A DNA stretch of 8,691 bases from an uncultured bacterium (GCA_949286295.1 CASECK010000167.1:1-8691), one strand, 5' to 3'; shown: positions 1-6,720, counted from the stretch's first letter. Program-made: numbers and translations. Notes: a model not told the origin generated them from the letters alone.

Positions 1-933
1 GGGCTCCTTCTTCTCCATGTGCTCCTTGGCGATGGCCCAGGCCTCGTCCAGGCTGTCGGTGCGGTGGCTGACCCAGCCCTGGGTGTACCGGGTGTCGATG
101 CGGGAGTCGTCCACCTCGGCGATGATGGAGGCGGCGCCGGCAATCTCGGCGGCCTTGCCCTGGGCGCCGGACATACCGCCCAGGCCGGCGGAGACGAACA
201 GGCGGCCGGCCAGGTTGCCATCCTGGGGAATGCCCAGCTTCAGGCGGCCGGCGTTGAGCAGGGTGTTGAAGGTGCCGTGGACGATGCCCTGGGGCCCGAT
301 GTACATCCAGCCGCCGGCGGTCATCTGTCCATAGTTGGCCACGCCCAGGGCGGCGGCCCGGTTAAAGTTCTTCTGGTCGTCGAAGGTGCCTACCATCAGG
401 CCGTTGGAGATGATGACCCGGGGGGCCAGCTTGTGGGAGTGGAACAGGCCCAGGGGGTGGCCGGACATGACCACCAGGGTCTGCTCGTCGGTGAGGACCT
501 CCAGATACTTCTTGATGAGGCGGTACTGCATCCAGTTCTGGCACACCTGGCCGGTCTCGCCGTAGGTCACCAGCTCATAGGGGTACAGGGCCACGTCAAA
601 GTCCAGGTTGTTGTCAATCATCACCTGGATGGCCCGCCCCTCGATGCACGCGCCCTGATACTCGTCGATGGGCTTGCCGTACAGCTTGCCGGCGGGGCGG
701 AAGCGGTAGCCATAGATGCGGCCGTGCTCCTCCAGCTCCTGGGCGAACTCCTTGGCCATCTGGGCGTGATGGTCGGGGTGGATATAGCGCAGGGCGTTCT
801 TGATGGCCAGGGCCTTGTCGGCCTCGGTCAGGTGGCTCTCGCGGCGGGGGGCGCGGCGGTAGCCTTCCTCGAAGGCGGGGTACTCGGGCAGTTCATAATC
901 CAGCTTGATGGTCATGCTATCCGCAAGATTCAT
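1..933 (-). CDS. hutU: Urocanate hydratase, N-terminal part (runs off left edge)
   Basis: Urocanase converts urocanate to 4-imidazolone-5-propionate, the second step of cytoplasmic histidine degradation, using tightly bound NAD+ as an electrophile. The 311 codons present read from ATG at 933 (MNLADSMTIKLDYELPEYP) with no stop before the window edge. Family hallmarks are YGQMTAGGWMYIGPQGIVHGT (residues 201-221) and the glycine-rich GLGGMSGAQ (250-258), which forms part of the NAD+ site. The segment YELVTYGETGQVCQNWMQYR and the N-terminal GRIYGYRFRPAGKLYGKPIDEY resemble the longer (about 670-residue) urocanases of anaerobes rather than the roughly 555-residue Bacillus/Pseudomonas form, so about half is missing here. 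Start choice: GGAGGA (941-946 on the plus strand, read in reverse) lies 7 nt upstream, whereas the internal ATG at 915 has no such site. It is transcribed divergently from the hydrogenase operon. Other hut genes, if present, lie beyond the window. Identification is by recognised motifs. Confidence 0.95.
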   Translation of the reverse strand, partial: MNLADSMTIKLDYELPEYPAFEEGYRRAPRRESHLTEADKALAIKNALRYIHPDHHAQMAKEFAQELEEHGRIYGYRFRPAGKLYGKPIDEYQGACIEGRAIQVMIDNNLDFDVALYPYELVTYGETGQVCQNWMQYRLIKKYLEVLTDEQTLVVMSGHPLGLFHSHKLAPRVIISNGLMVGTFDDQKNFNRAAALGVANYGQMTAGGWMYIGPQGIVHGTFNTLLNAGRLKLGIPQDGNLAGRLFVSAGLGGMSGAQGKAAEIAGAASIIAEVDDSRIDTRYTQGWVSHRTDSLDEAWAIAKEHMEKKEP

Positions 934-963
934 GGTGCATTCCTCCGCATCTGAAAATTTTGT

Positions 964-993
964 GAAAACATCCAAAGCTGAAGGGATGTTTTC
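964..993. repeat. 10-bp perfect inverted repeat in hutU leader
   Basis: GAAAACATCC (964-973) and GGATGTTTTC (984-993) are perfect reverse complements separated by 10 nt. In the hutU transcript this would form a hairpin that ends about 18 nt before the GGAGGA ribosome binding site. No uridine tract follows on either strand, so it is not a standard intrinsic terminator. It could be an operator dyad, an RNA stability element or a leader structure that controls translation or transcription. Confidence 0.5.
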
Positions 994-1042
994 CTGACGT
1001 CTTGTATTTTACATGAAATGGGACGGGAGGAAAAGAACTACT

Positions 1043-1071
1043 ATTGTATATTTGCCATACCTTGAAGGTAT
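1043..1071 (-). promoter_or_regulatory. Candidate hutU promoter
   Basis: On the minus strand a good -10 hexamer, TACAAT (1043-1048), stands about 110 nt upstream of the hutU ATG. The hexamer 17 bp further upstream (ATACCT, 1066-1071) matches the -35 consensus poorly and lies inside the 19-bp palindrome at 1055-1073. A weak -35 overlapped by an operator would suit a regulated catabolic promoter. This is inferred from sequence pattern only. Confidence 0.35.
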
Positions 1072-1073
1072 GG
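1055..1073. promoter_or_regulatory. Perfect 19-bp palindrome, probable operator
   Basis: CCATACCTTGAAGGTATGG consists of two perfect 9-bp arms around a single central G. It lies in the divergent hutU/hydrogenase intergenic region, overlapping the likely -35 zone of the hutU promoter and about 140 bp upstream of the candidate -10 of the rightward operon. The form (short dyad, minimal centre) is typical of a dimeric transcription factor site such as a MerR-, TetR- or MarR-type operator, but I do not recognise the cognate regulator and no regulator gene is in the window. Confidence 0.6.
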
Positions 1074-1188
1074 ACGTGGGGTGGACACCGTTTCTGGTGG
1101 TATCGCACAAAACACAATGGCCGGAATTGTGAAAGTATACAAGAATGGCGTCCCCGCCGGCAAAATACAAAAAGCGGGGGCTTGCCTA

Positions 1189-1217
1189 TTTTATTTCGCG
1201 AAAGAATACGGTATAAT
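1189..1217 (+). promoter_or_regulatory. Candidate promoter of the hydrogenase operon
   Basis: A consensus -10 TATAAT occurs at 1212-1217. The hexamer 17 bp upstream, TTTTAT (1189-1194), matches the -35 consensus at only three positions, and there is no TGn extension. Transcription would begin near 1224 and give a leader of roughly 80 nt before the TTG start at 1306. The -10 overlaps an in-frame ATG at 1216, which argues against that ATG being the start codon. Confidence 0.4.
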
Positions 1218-1290
1218 GAACCGGCCGGTTTCGACATCCCGCCCAGGGTGGAGAGAGCGGACACAAAAGGCCAGACGGCTTGCCGCCACA

Positions 1291-1297
1291 GAGGAGG
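1291..1297 (+). promoter_or_regulatory. Ribosome binding site deciding the TTG start
   Basis: GAGGAGG sits 8 nt before TTG at 1306-1308. It is the strongest Shine-Dalgarno match in the region and fixes the start of the flavoprotein gene at a non-ATG codon. Upstream in-frame ATGs (1081, 1216) lack a comparable site. Confidence 0.8.
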
Positions 1298-1305
1298 AAT
1301 ACTGC

Positions 1306-3141
1306 TTGAGCCGACTTTCCATCGAGAATCCGGGCCGCGCCCAGACGGTGCTGTCCGGGTTGTACCGGGATATGGAGCGCAGAATCAGCGCCAGTCAGCC
1401 GGGGTTGTGCCCGGTGGATATGTCGCTGAACTTTTTGCGCCTCTGCCACGCCCAGACCTGCGGCAAGTGCGTGCCCTGCCGCATTGGACTGGGACAGCTG
1501 GCGGTGCTTATCGAGCGGGTGCTGGACCGGACCGCCGGTCTGGACACCGTCGACCTGATTGAGAGCACCGCCCAGGTCATCGCCGACTCCGCCGACTGCG
1601 CCATCGGCTATGAGGCTGCCCATATGGTGCTTCAGGGCGTCCGGGGCTTTCGCGAGGACTATGAGGAGCACATCAGGACCGGCCGGTGCATCTGCGGGCT
1701 GAGCAGTCCGGTGCCCTGTGTGTCCGCCTGTCCCGCCCACGTGGATGTGCCGGGCTATCTCGCTCTGATTCGGGAGGGGCGGTACGAGGACGCGGTGTCC
1801 CTCATCCGCAAGGACAACCCCTTTCCCGCCGCCTGCGCCTATGTGTGCGAGCACCCCTGCGAGAGCCAGTGCCGCCGGCGGATGGTGGACGATGCGGTCA
1901 ACATCTGCGGCTTGAAGCGGTACGCCGTGGACCACGCCGGAAAGATGCCCGCTCCAGACCTCGCCCCGGCCACGGGGAAGACGGTGGCCGTCATCGGCGG
2001 CGGCCCCTGCGGCCTGACCGCCGCCTACTACCTGGCCCGGATGGGTCACCAGGTCACCGTCTATGAGCAGCGCCCCAAGCTGGGCGGGATGCTGCGCTAT
2101 GGAATTCCCGACTACCGCCTGCCACAGCCGGTGCTGGACCGGGACATCGGACACATCTTGTCCGCCGGAATCCAGGTCCGCACCGGGGTGGCCATTGGGC
2201 GGGAGCTGAGCATGGAACAGCTCCAGCACAGCTATGACGCGGTGTACATCGCCATCGGCGCCCACACGGACAAGAAGCTGGGCCTGGAGGGGGAGGAGTG
2301 TGAGAACGTCATCAGCGCCGTGGAGCTGCTCCGGGGCGTGGGAGAGGGGAGGACCCCCGATTTCACCGGCAAGCGGGTGTGCGTCATCGGCGGGGGCAAC
2401 GTGTCTATGGACGCCACCCGCACCGCCCTGCGCCTGGGTGCGGAGCAGGTGACGTGCGTCTACCGCCGGCGGGTGGATGACATGACCGCCCTGGCCGAGG
2501 AGATTGAGGAGGCCATGGCCGAGGGCTGTCAGATTCTTCCCCTCCAGGCCCCGGCCCGCATTGAGGCGGACGGGCAGGGGAGGGTGGCCGCCCTGTGGAC
2601 CAGCCCCCAGATTATCAGCCGGTACGGCCGGGATGGCCGCCCCGCGCCGGCCCGGGCGGCGGAGGGGGAGAGGCGCATCCCCTGCGACTATGTAATTGTG
2701 GCCATCGGACAGGCCATCGAGGCCAAGCCCTTTGAGGCGGTGGGGGTGGCCACCAGCCGGGGGACCATCCAGGCCGACCTGACCGGCGCCGTGCCAGGAC
2801 TGGACAACGTGTTTGCCGGGGGCGACGCGGTCTCCGGACCGGCCACCGTGATTCGGGCGGTGGCCGCGGGCAAGGTGGCCGCCGACAACATCGACGCCTA
2901 CCTGGGCTTTGCCCACAGGATTACCAGCGGCGTGGACGTCCCGCCGGCCCACATGACCAACACCCCGCCCTGCGGACGGGTAAATTTGAAAACCCGCCAT
3001 CTGGCCTGCTACCGGGGGGATTTCTCCCTGATGAAGGAGGGGATGACGGCCGAGGAGGCCTGCCAGGAATCCAGCCGGTGCCTGCGCTGCGACCACTTTG
3101 GCTACGGCAGCTTTAAAGGAGGGAGGAACCAGGAATGGTGA
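1306..3141 (+). CDS. NuoF-type Fe-S domain fused to GltD/NfnB-like FAD-NAD(P)H oxidoreductase
   Basis: A 611-residue predicted cytoplasmic electron-transfer flavoprotein, the probable NAD(P)H-side partner of the hydrogenase encoded next. Residues ~35-125 match the C-terminal iron-sulfur domain of NuoF/HydB: TCGKCVPCR (51-59: C52, C55, C58) plus C98 in DCAIGYEAA, the usual four ligands of one [4Fe-4S] cluster. The NuoF FMN and SLBB domains are absent. Residues ~128-211 are a GltD/NfnB-type N-terminal Fe-S region (C138, C142, C177, C181, C185, C189; LKRY motif). An FAD Rossmann fold follows (VAVIGGGPCG, 227-236), then an NAD(P)H Rossmann fold (VCVIGGGNVSMDA, 358-370, with RRR at 387-389, suggestive of NADPH) and the FAD-closing motif FAGGDAVSGPATVIRA (503-518). 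The tail carries SRCLRCDHFG (C592, C595). The TTG start is set by GAGGAGG. The stop overlaps the hydrogenase start by 7 nt, which suggests translational coupling. It is related to, but need not act as, a glutamate synthase small subunit. Confidence 0.88.
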   Translation: MSRLSIENPGRAQTVLSGLYRDMERRISASQPGLCPVDMSLNFLRLCHAQTCGKCVPCRIGLGQLAVLIERVLDRTAGLDTVDLIESTAQVIADSADCAIGYEAAHMVLQGVRGFREDYEEHIRTGRCICGLSSPVPCVSACPAHVDVPGYLALIREGRYEDAVSLIRKDNPFPAACAYVCEHPCESQCRRRMVDDAVNICGLKRYAVDHAGKMPAPDLAPATGKTVAVIGGGPCGLTAAYYLARMGHQVTVYEQRPKLGGMLRYGIPDYRLPQPVLDRDIGHILSAGIQVRTGVAIGRELSMEQLQHSYDAVYIAIGAHTDKKLGLEGEECENVISAVELLRGVGEGRTPDFTGKRVCVIGGGNVSMDATRTALRLGAEQVTCVYRRRVDDMTALAEEIEEAMAEGCQILPLQAPARIEADGQGRVAALWTSPQIISRYGRDGRPAPARAAEGERRIPCDYVIVAIGQAIEAKPFEAVGVATSRGTIQADLTGAVPGLDNVFAGGDAVSGPATVIRAVAAGKVAADNIDAYLGFAHRITSGVDVPPAHMTNTPPCGRVNLKTRHLACYRGDFSLMKEGMTAEEACQESSRCLRCDHFGYGSFKGGRNQEW

Positions 3142-4871
3142 CGCTGACCATCAACCAGGCGGCGGTGCAGGCCCCGGAGGGGGCCACCATATTAGAGGCC
3201 GCCGCCCTGGCCGGAATCCAGATTCCCCACCTGTGCTATCTGAAGGACCTCAATGAGATTGCCGCCTGCCGGGTGTGCTGCGTGGAGGTGGAGGGGGAGC
3301 GGGCCATGGTCACCGCCTGCAATACCAAGGTGCGTGAAGGGATGGTGGTTTACACCAATTCCCCCCGGGCCCGGGCCACCAGGCGGACCAATGTGGAGCT
3401 TATTTTGTCCCAGCACGACTGCAAGTGCGCCACCTGTATCCGCAGCGGCAGCTGCCGCCTGCAGGAGGTGGCCAACGATTTGGGCGTGCTCACCGTCCCC
3501 TACGAGACCCAGCTGCCCCAGGGACTGCGCAAGGCCTGGACCACCACCTTCCCCCTGTACCACGACTACAACAAGTGCATCAAGTGCCTGCGCTGCGTCC
3601 AGGTGTGCGACAAGGTGCAGAGCCTCGGCGTGTGGGAGCTGACGGGCACCGGCGGCCGGGCCACCATCGACGTGTCGGGCAACCGGGTCATCAAGGATTC
3701 TAACTGCGCCCTGTGCGGCCAGTGCATCACCCACTGTCCCACCGGCGGCCTGCGGGAGCGGGATGATAGCCGCCGGGCCTTTGCCGCCCTGGCCGACGCG
3801 CGGCGCATCACGGTGGTCCAGGTGGCTCCCGCCGTACGCACCGCCTGGGGGGAGTATTTCGGGATGCCCCGGGAAGCGGCCACCATGGAGCGGCTGGCCG
3901 CCGCCCTGCGCCGGCTGGGCTTTGACTATGTGTACGACACCAACTTCTCCGCGGACTTGACCGTGGTGGAGGAGGGCAACGAATTTGTCCGCCGGCTGAA
4001 AGCCGGAGACCTGGCCCGGCAGCCCATGTTTACCAGCTGCTGCCCCGGGTGGGTCCGGTTCCTGAAAAGTCAGTATCCGGAGCTGACCGGCCGCCTGTCC
4101 ACGGCAAAATCGCCCCAGCAGATGTTTGGCAGCGTGGCAAAGAGCTGGCTGGCCCGGCGGCTGGGGGTGGAGCCGGAGCGGCTGTTCTGCGTGTCGGTTA
4201 TGCCCTGCGTGGCCAAAAAGGCGGAGAGCGAGCTGCCCACCATGGCCACCGGACACGGGCCTGACGTGGACCTGGTGCTCACCACCCGGGAGCTGGTGCG
4301 GATGCTCCGGGCGGACAAGCTCTCTCCGGCCGCCCTGCCGGAGGAGCCTCTGGACGACCCCATGGGCACCTGTTCCGGCGCGGGCGCCATCTTCGGGGCC
4401 ACCGGCGGCGTGATGGAGGCCGCTCTGCGTACCGCCGCCTATGTGCTCACCGGGGAGAATCCCGACCCGGAGGCCTTTGCCGCCGTGCGCACCGGCCCCG
4501 GCCTGCGGGAGGCGGAGTACGAAATAGCCGGTGTGCCCATCCGCTGCGCTGTGGCCAGCGGCCTGGGAGAGGCCAGAAAGCTGCTGGAGCGGCTGAAGGC
4601 GGGCAAGGCCCGGTATGATTTTGTCGAGGTCATGGCCTGCCCCGGCGGCTGTGTGGGCGGCGGCGGCCAGCCTGTGGGCAAGGAGGACGGGGAGCTGTAC
4701 GGCGTCCGGGGAGCGCGGCTGTATGAGCTGGACAGAAAGGCCGCGGTGCGCTTCTCCCATGAGAACCCACAAGTAAAAGCACTTTACACGGAATATCTGG
4801 GCGCACCCCTAAGTCAACTGGCTGAGGAGCTGCTCCACACCGACCACGGGGCCTGGAATATGCCCCGCTGA
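3135..4871 (+). CDS. [FeFe]-hydrogenase, group A, CpI-like modular catalytic subunit
   Basis: 578 residues, close to the 574 of Clostridium pasteurianum CpI. It catalyses reversible 2H+ + 2e- to H2 in the cytoplasm. Modules in order: a [2Fe-2S] plant-ferredoxin-like domain (C34, C45, C48, C62); a His-ligated [4Fe-4S] site (H94, C98, C101, C107, the same numbers as in CpI); a two-[4Fe-4S] ferredoxin domain (C148, C151, C154, C158 and C191, C194, C197, C201); and the H domain with TSCCPGW (300-306), MPCVAKK (356-362) and ACPGGCVGG (501-509). H-cluster ligands are C303, C358, C502 and C506. Proton-path candidates C302, E280 and E283 are present. The C-terminal small-subunit-like tail (EYLGAPLSQLAEELLHT) is intact. 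GGAGG precedes the ATG by 8 nt. Pairing with a GltD-like flavoprotein points to the group A2 'glutamate synthase-linked' class. The maturases HydE, HydF and HydG are not in the window. No convincing plus-strand terminator follows. Confidence 0.97.
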   Translation: MVTLTINQAAVQAPEGATILEAAALAGIQIPHLCYLKDLNEIAACRVCCVEVEGERAMVTACNTKVREGMVVYTNSPRARATRRTNVELILSQHDCKCATCIRSGSCRLQEVANDLGVLTVPYETQLPQGLRKAWTTTFPLYHDYNKCIKCLRCVQVCDKVQSLGVWELTGTGGRATIDVSGNRVIKDSNCALCGQCITHCPTGGLRERDDSRRAFAALADARRITVVQVAPAVRTAWGEYFGMPREAATMERLAAALRRLGFDYVYDTNFSADLTVVEEGNEFVRRLKAGDLARQPMFTSCCPGWVRFLKSQYPELTGRLSTAKSPQQMFGSVAKSWLARRLGVEPERLFCVSVMPCVAKKAESELPTMATGHGPDVDLVLTTRELVRMLRADKLSPAALPEEPLDDPMGTCSGAGAIFGATGGVMEAALRTAAYVLTGENPDPEAFAAVRTGPGLREAEYEIAGVPIRCAVASGLGEARKLLERLKAGKARYDFVEVMACPGGCVGGGGQPVGKEDGELYGVRGARLYELDRKAAVRFSHENPQVKALYTEYLGAPLSQLAEELLHTDHGAWNMPR

Positions 4872-4877
4872 GCGGTG

Positions 4878-4914
4878 AAAAAAGTCCCCCTTCCTCCCGC
4901 TGGGAGGAAGGGGG
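4878..4914 (-). terminator. Rho-independent terminator of comM
   Basis: A perfect 13-bp GC-rich stem (arms 4886-4898 and 4902-4914, 3-nt loop) is followed on the minus strand by AC and six T (complement of 4878-4883). It begins 8 nt beyond the comM stop. On the plus strand no T-tract follows the stem, so it would at best slow polymerase leaving the hydrogenase gene, whose stop is only 14 nt before the hairpin. Confidence 0.88.
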
Positions 4915-4921
4915 GCTGCCG

Positions 4922-6439
4922 TTATCGCCGAAGGTAATCGGGGGGCCGGTACTGCAGGGCCTCGGCCAGGTGTTGGGGCTGGATGGCGCCGCCGCCGTCC
5001 AAATCGGCGATGGTCCGGGCCACCCGGAGGATGCGGTCATAGCTCCGGGCGGTGAGTCCCATCCGGTCGAAGGCTCCCTTCATCAGCCGCTGGCACCCCT
5101 CGTCCAGGGCGCAGAAGCGGTCCAGGGCGTCCCGGCCCAGCCGGGCGTTGCAGGGGACAGAGGTGTCCTTCTGCCGGGCGGTCTGTAAAGCTCTTGCCCT
5201 GTCCACCCGTTCTTTGACAGTGGCGGAGGATTCCGCCCGCTCCCGCTGGGACAGCTCGTCAAACTCTAAGGCGGAGACCTCTACGAAGAGGTCGATTCGG
5301 TCCAGCAGGGGGCCGGACAGCCGGGAGAGGTACTTTTTGACCTCCTGCTCTGTGCAGCGGCAGCGGCCGGAGGGGTGGCCGTACCAGCCGCAGCGGCAGG
5401 GGTTCATGGCGCACACCAGCATGAAGCGGCTGGGGTAGGTGACGCTCCCCGCCGCCCGGGAAATCTGCACCTGGCCGTCCTCCAGGGGCTGGCGGAGCAC
5501 CTCCAGCACCTCCTTGGGGAACTCGGGCAGCTCGTCCAGGAAGAGCACCCCGTTGTGGGCCAGGGAGATATCCCCGGGCCGGGGGATGGAGCCCCCTCCG
5601 GCCATGCCGGTGGAGGACACAGTGTGGTGGGGGGCCCGGAAGGGACGCAGCTCCACCAGGGGCTGGCTGGCGGTGGTCAGCCCCATCACCGAGTGAATCT
5701 CCGTGCACTCAAGCGCCTCCTGCCGGGTCATGTCGGGCAGGATGCCGGGCAGCCGCCGGGCCAGCATGGATTTGCCCGTTCCAGGCGGGCCGGACATGAG
5801 CAGGCTGTGCCCGCCCGCCGCGGCAATCTCCAGGGCCCGCTTCACCTGCTCCTGCCCCTTGACCTCAGCCAAATCTGGGCAGTGGGGGCGCTCCCCTCCG
5901 GGCTGCCACAGGGGGGCGGGGGAGATGGGCTGCTCTCCGGACAGGTGCCGGACCAGCTGCTCCACGTCCCGGACGGGGTAGACCGCCGGCCCCTGGGCCA
6001 GGGTGGCCTCGGCGGCGCTGTCCTGAGGCACATACAGGGTCTGGATGCCCGTCCGCTTGGCGGCCAGGGCCATGGGCAGCATCCCGGCGCAGGGCCGCAG
6101 CTGCCCGGACAGGGACAGCTCGCCCACAAAGGCGCAGCGCTCCTGGGGCAGCTTCAGCTGTCCCCCCGCGGCCAGGATGCCCACCAGCATGGGCAGGTCG
6201 TACAGGGTGCCGATTTTCTTCACATGGGCGGGGGCCAAATTGACGGTGATGCGGCTGACCGGGAAGGTGAAGCCGCAGTTCTTGATGGCCGCCCTGACCC
6301 GCTCCCGGGCCTCGTTTACCGCCGCGTCAGGCAGCCCCACCACCGTGAAAGCGGGCAGTCCGCTGGACAGATCGCACTCGGCGGTCACGGAGTAGCCGGA
6401 CACCCCGTGCAGCCCCAAAGAGCGGATGGAACAGACCAT
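4922..6439 (-). CDS. comM: YifB/ComM family Mg-chelatase-like AAA+ ATPase
   Basis: 505 residues, the usual family length. Residues ~15-140 form the N-terminal Lon-protease-like ChlI domain (YSVTAECDLSSGLPAFTVVG). The AAA+ core has Walker A GPPGTGKS (217-224), Walker B GVLFLDE (297-303), the family Cys pattern NPCRCG...CRC (C348, C350, C360, C362) and SGPLLDRIDL (375-384). The C-terminal Mg-chelatase domain runs to the end. In Vibrio cholerae ComM is a hexameric helicase that promotes branch migration of incoming DNA in natural transformation. The role in Firmicutes, where the family is also widespread, is less clear. Start choice: GGAGG (6447-6451) lies 7 nt before the ATG at 6439, and the encoded N-terminus MVCSIRSLGLHG is typical. 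The open frame continues upstream to 6607, but that part lies across the promoter. It has its own promoter and terminator and is monocistronic, flanked by energy-metabolism genes on the other strand. Confidence 0.95.
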   Translation of the reverse strand: MVCSIRSLGLHGVSGYSVTAECDLSSGLPAFTVVGLPDAAVNEARERVRAAIKNCGFTFPVSRITVNLAPAHVKKIGTLYDLPMLVGILAAGGQLKLPQERCAFVGELSLSGQLRPCAGMLPMALAAKRTGIQTLYVPQDSAAEATLAQGPAVYPVRDVEQLVRHLSGEQPISPAPLWQPGGERPHCPDLAEVKGQEQVKRALEIAAAGGHSLLMSGPPGTGKSMLARRLPGILPDMTRQEALECTEIHSVMGLTTASQPLVELRPFRAPHHTVSSTGMAGGGSIPRPGDISLAHNGVLFLDELPEFPKEVLEVLRQPLEDGQVQISRAAGSVTYPSRFMLVCAMNPCRCGWYGHPSGRCRCTEQEVKKYLSRLSGPLLDRIDLFVEVSALEFDELSQRERAESSATVKERVDRARALQTARQKDTSVPCNARLGRDALDRFCALDEGCQRLMKGAFDRMGLTARSYDRILRVARTIADLDGGGAIQPQHLAEALQYRPPDYLRR

Positions 6440-6471
6440 ATGGGCACCTCCAGCAAATCGTTCTGGAAAAT

Positions 6472-6500
6472 ATTGTACCTGTTTTTTCCCCGTTTGACAA
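6472..6500 (-). promoter_or_regulatory. comM promoter (near-consensus sigma-A type)
   Basis: On the minus strand TTGTCA (6495-6500) and TACAAT (6472-6477) are separated by exactly 17 bp, each one mismatch from consensus. Transcription would start near 6465, leaving a leader of about 26 nt that contains the GGAGG ribosome binding site. This is the best promoter match in the window and suggests constitutive expression. Confidence 0.75.
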
Positions 6501-6672
6501 GTCCGGCCGGGGGAGGAGGAAGGACCCCACGGCACAGGTCCGGCCAGGAGGTGCGGCCCGGCGCGGGTCCACCCGGCCATGCCGGATGGGAATACCTCTT
6601 CTGTCATGATGCAAAAACGGACTATGACGGCGGGAATTTGGGGGGAAAGACGAAAAAAATCCCGCTGAAAAG
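6501..6672. other. Intergenic stretch without recognised gene
   Basis: The stretch between the comM promoter and the distal nifJ promoter holds no convincing coding sequence. It contains an 8-bp direct repeat GTCCGGCC (6501-6508, 6538-6545) and a short dyad CCGGC-CAT-GCCGG region (6573-6585), both within what GC-rich DNA may show by chance. A small leader gene cannot be excluded but is not supported by a good ribosome binding site plus start. Confidence 0.5.
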
Positions 6673-6701
6673 TTTACAAGTTGGGGAAAAAGTGATACAC
6701 T
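6673..6701 (+). promoter_or_regulatory. Candidate distal nifJ promoter (P1)
   Basis: TTTACA (6673-6678) and TACACT (6696-6701) are separated by 17 bp, with a TGA extended -10 immediately before the second hexamer. A start near 6708 would give a leader of about 190 nt that includes the hairpins at 6721-6759 and the palindrome at 6772-6796. Confidence 0.55.
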
Positions 6702-6720
6702 GTTGGGGTGTCAGGCAAAA

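Noticed and set aside
1152..1179. CCCCGC/GCGGGG inverted repeat with 16-nt loop, followed by a T-rich stretch, as a terminator
   Set aside because: The stem is only 6 bp, the loop is long and the T-rich stretch starts several bases later and is interrupted. It also lies upstream of, not after, a plus-strand gene.
917..1264. Minus-strand 115-codon frame overlapping the hutU start and leader
   Set aside because: It ends inside hutU in a different frame, shows no recognisable domain and covers the regulatory palindrome and promoter region.
1186..3096. A 636-codon open frame on the minus strand opposite the flavoprotein gene, and similar long antisense frames at 3192-4772 (-), 5375-6772 (+), 6877-8667 (-) and 19-954 (+)
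   Set aside because: They are mirror frames of GC-rich genes with strong codon bias. Their translations are low-complexity (Gly, His, Val, Ala rich), show no domain motifs, and lie opposite genes with clear catalytic motifs.
3135..4871. Sensory (group C) or truncated hydrogenase
   Set aside because: All accessory cluster ligands, the H-cluster cysteines and the proton-path residues are present, there is no PAS domain, and the length equals catalytic CpI-type enzymes.
6501..6545. 8-bp direct repeat GTCCGGCC as a possible attachment or mobile-element site
   Set aside because: Such a short GC-rich repeat is expected by chance here. There is no transposase, integrase or target duplication nearby.
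6440..6607. N-terminal extension of comM by 56 codons
   Set aside because: It would cross the near-consensus promoter at 6472-6500, lacks a ribosome binding site and is not family-like. The ATG at 6439 has GGAGG at ideal spacing.
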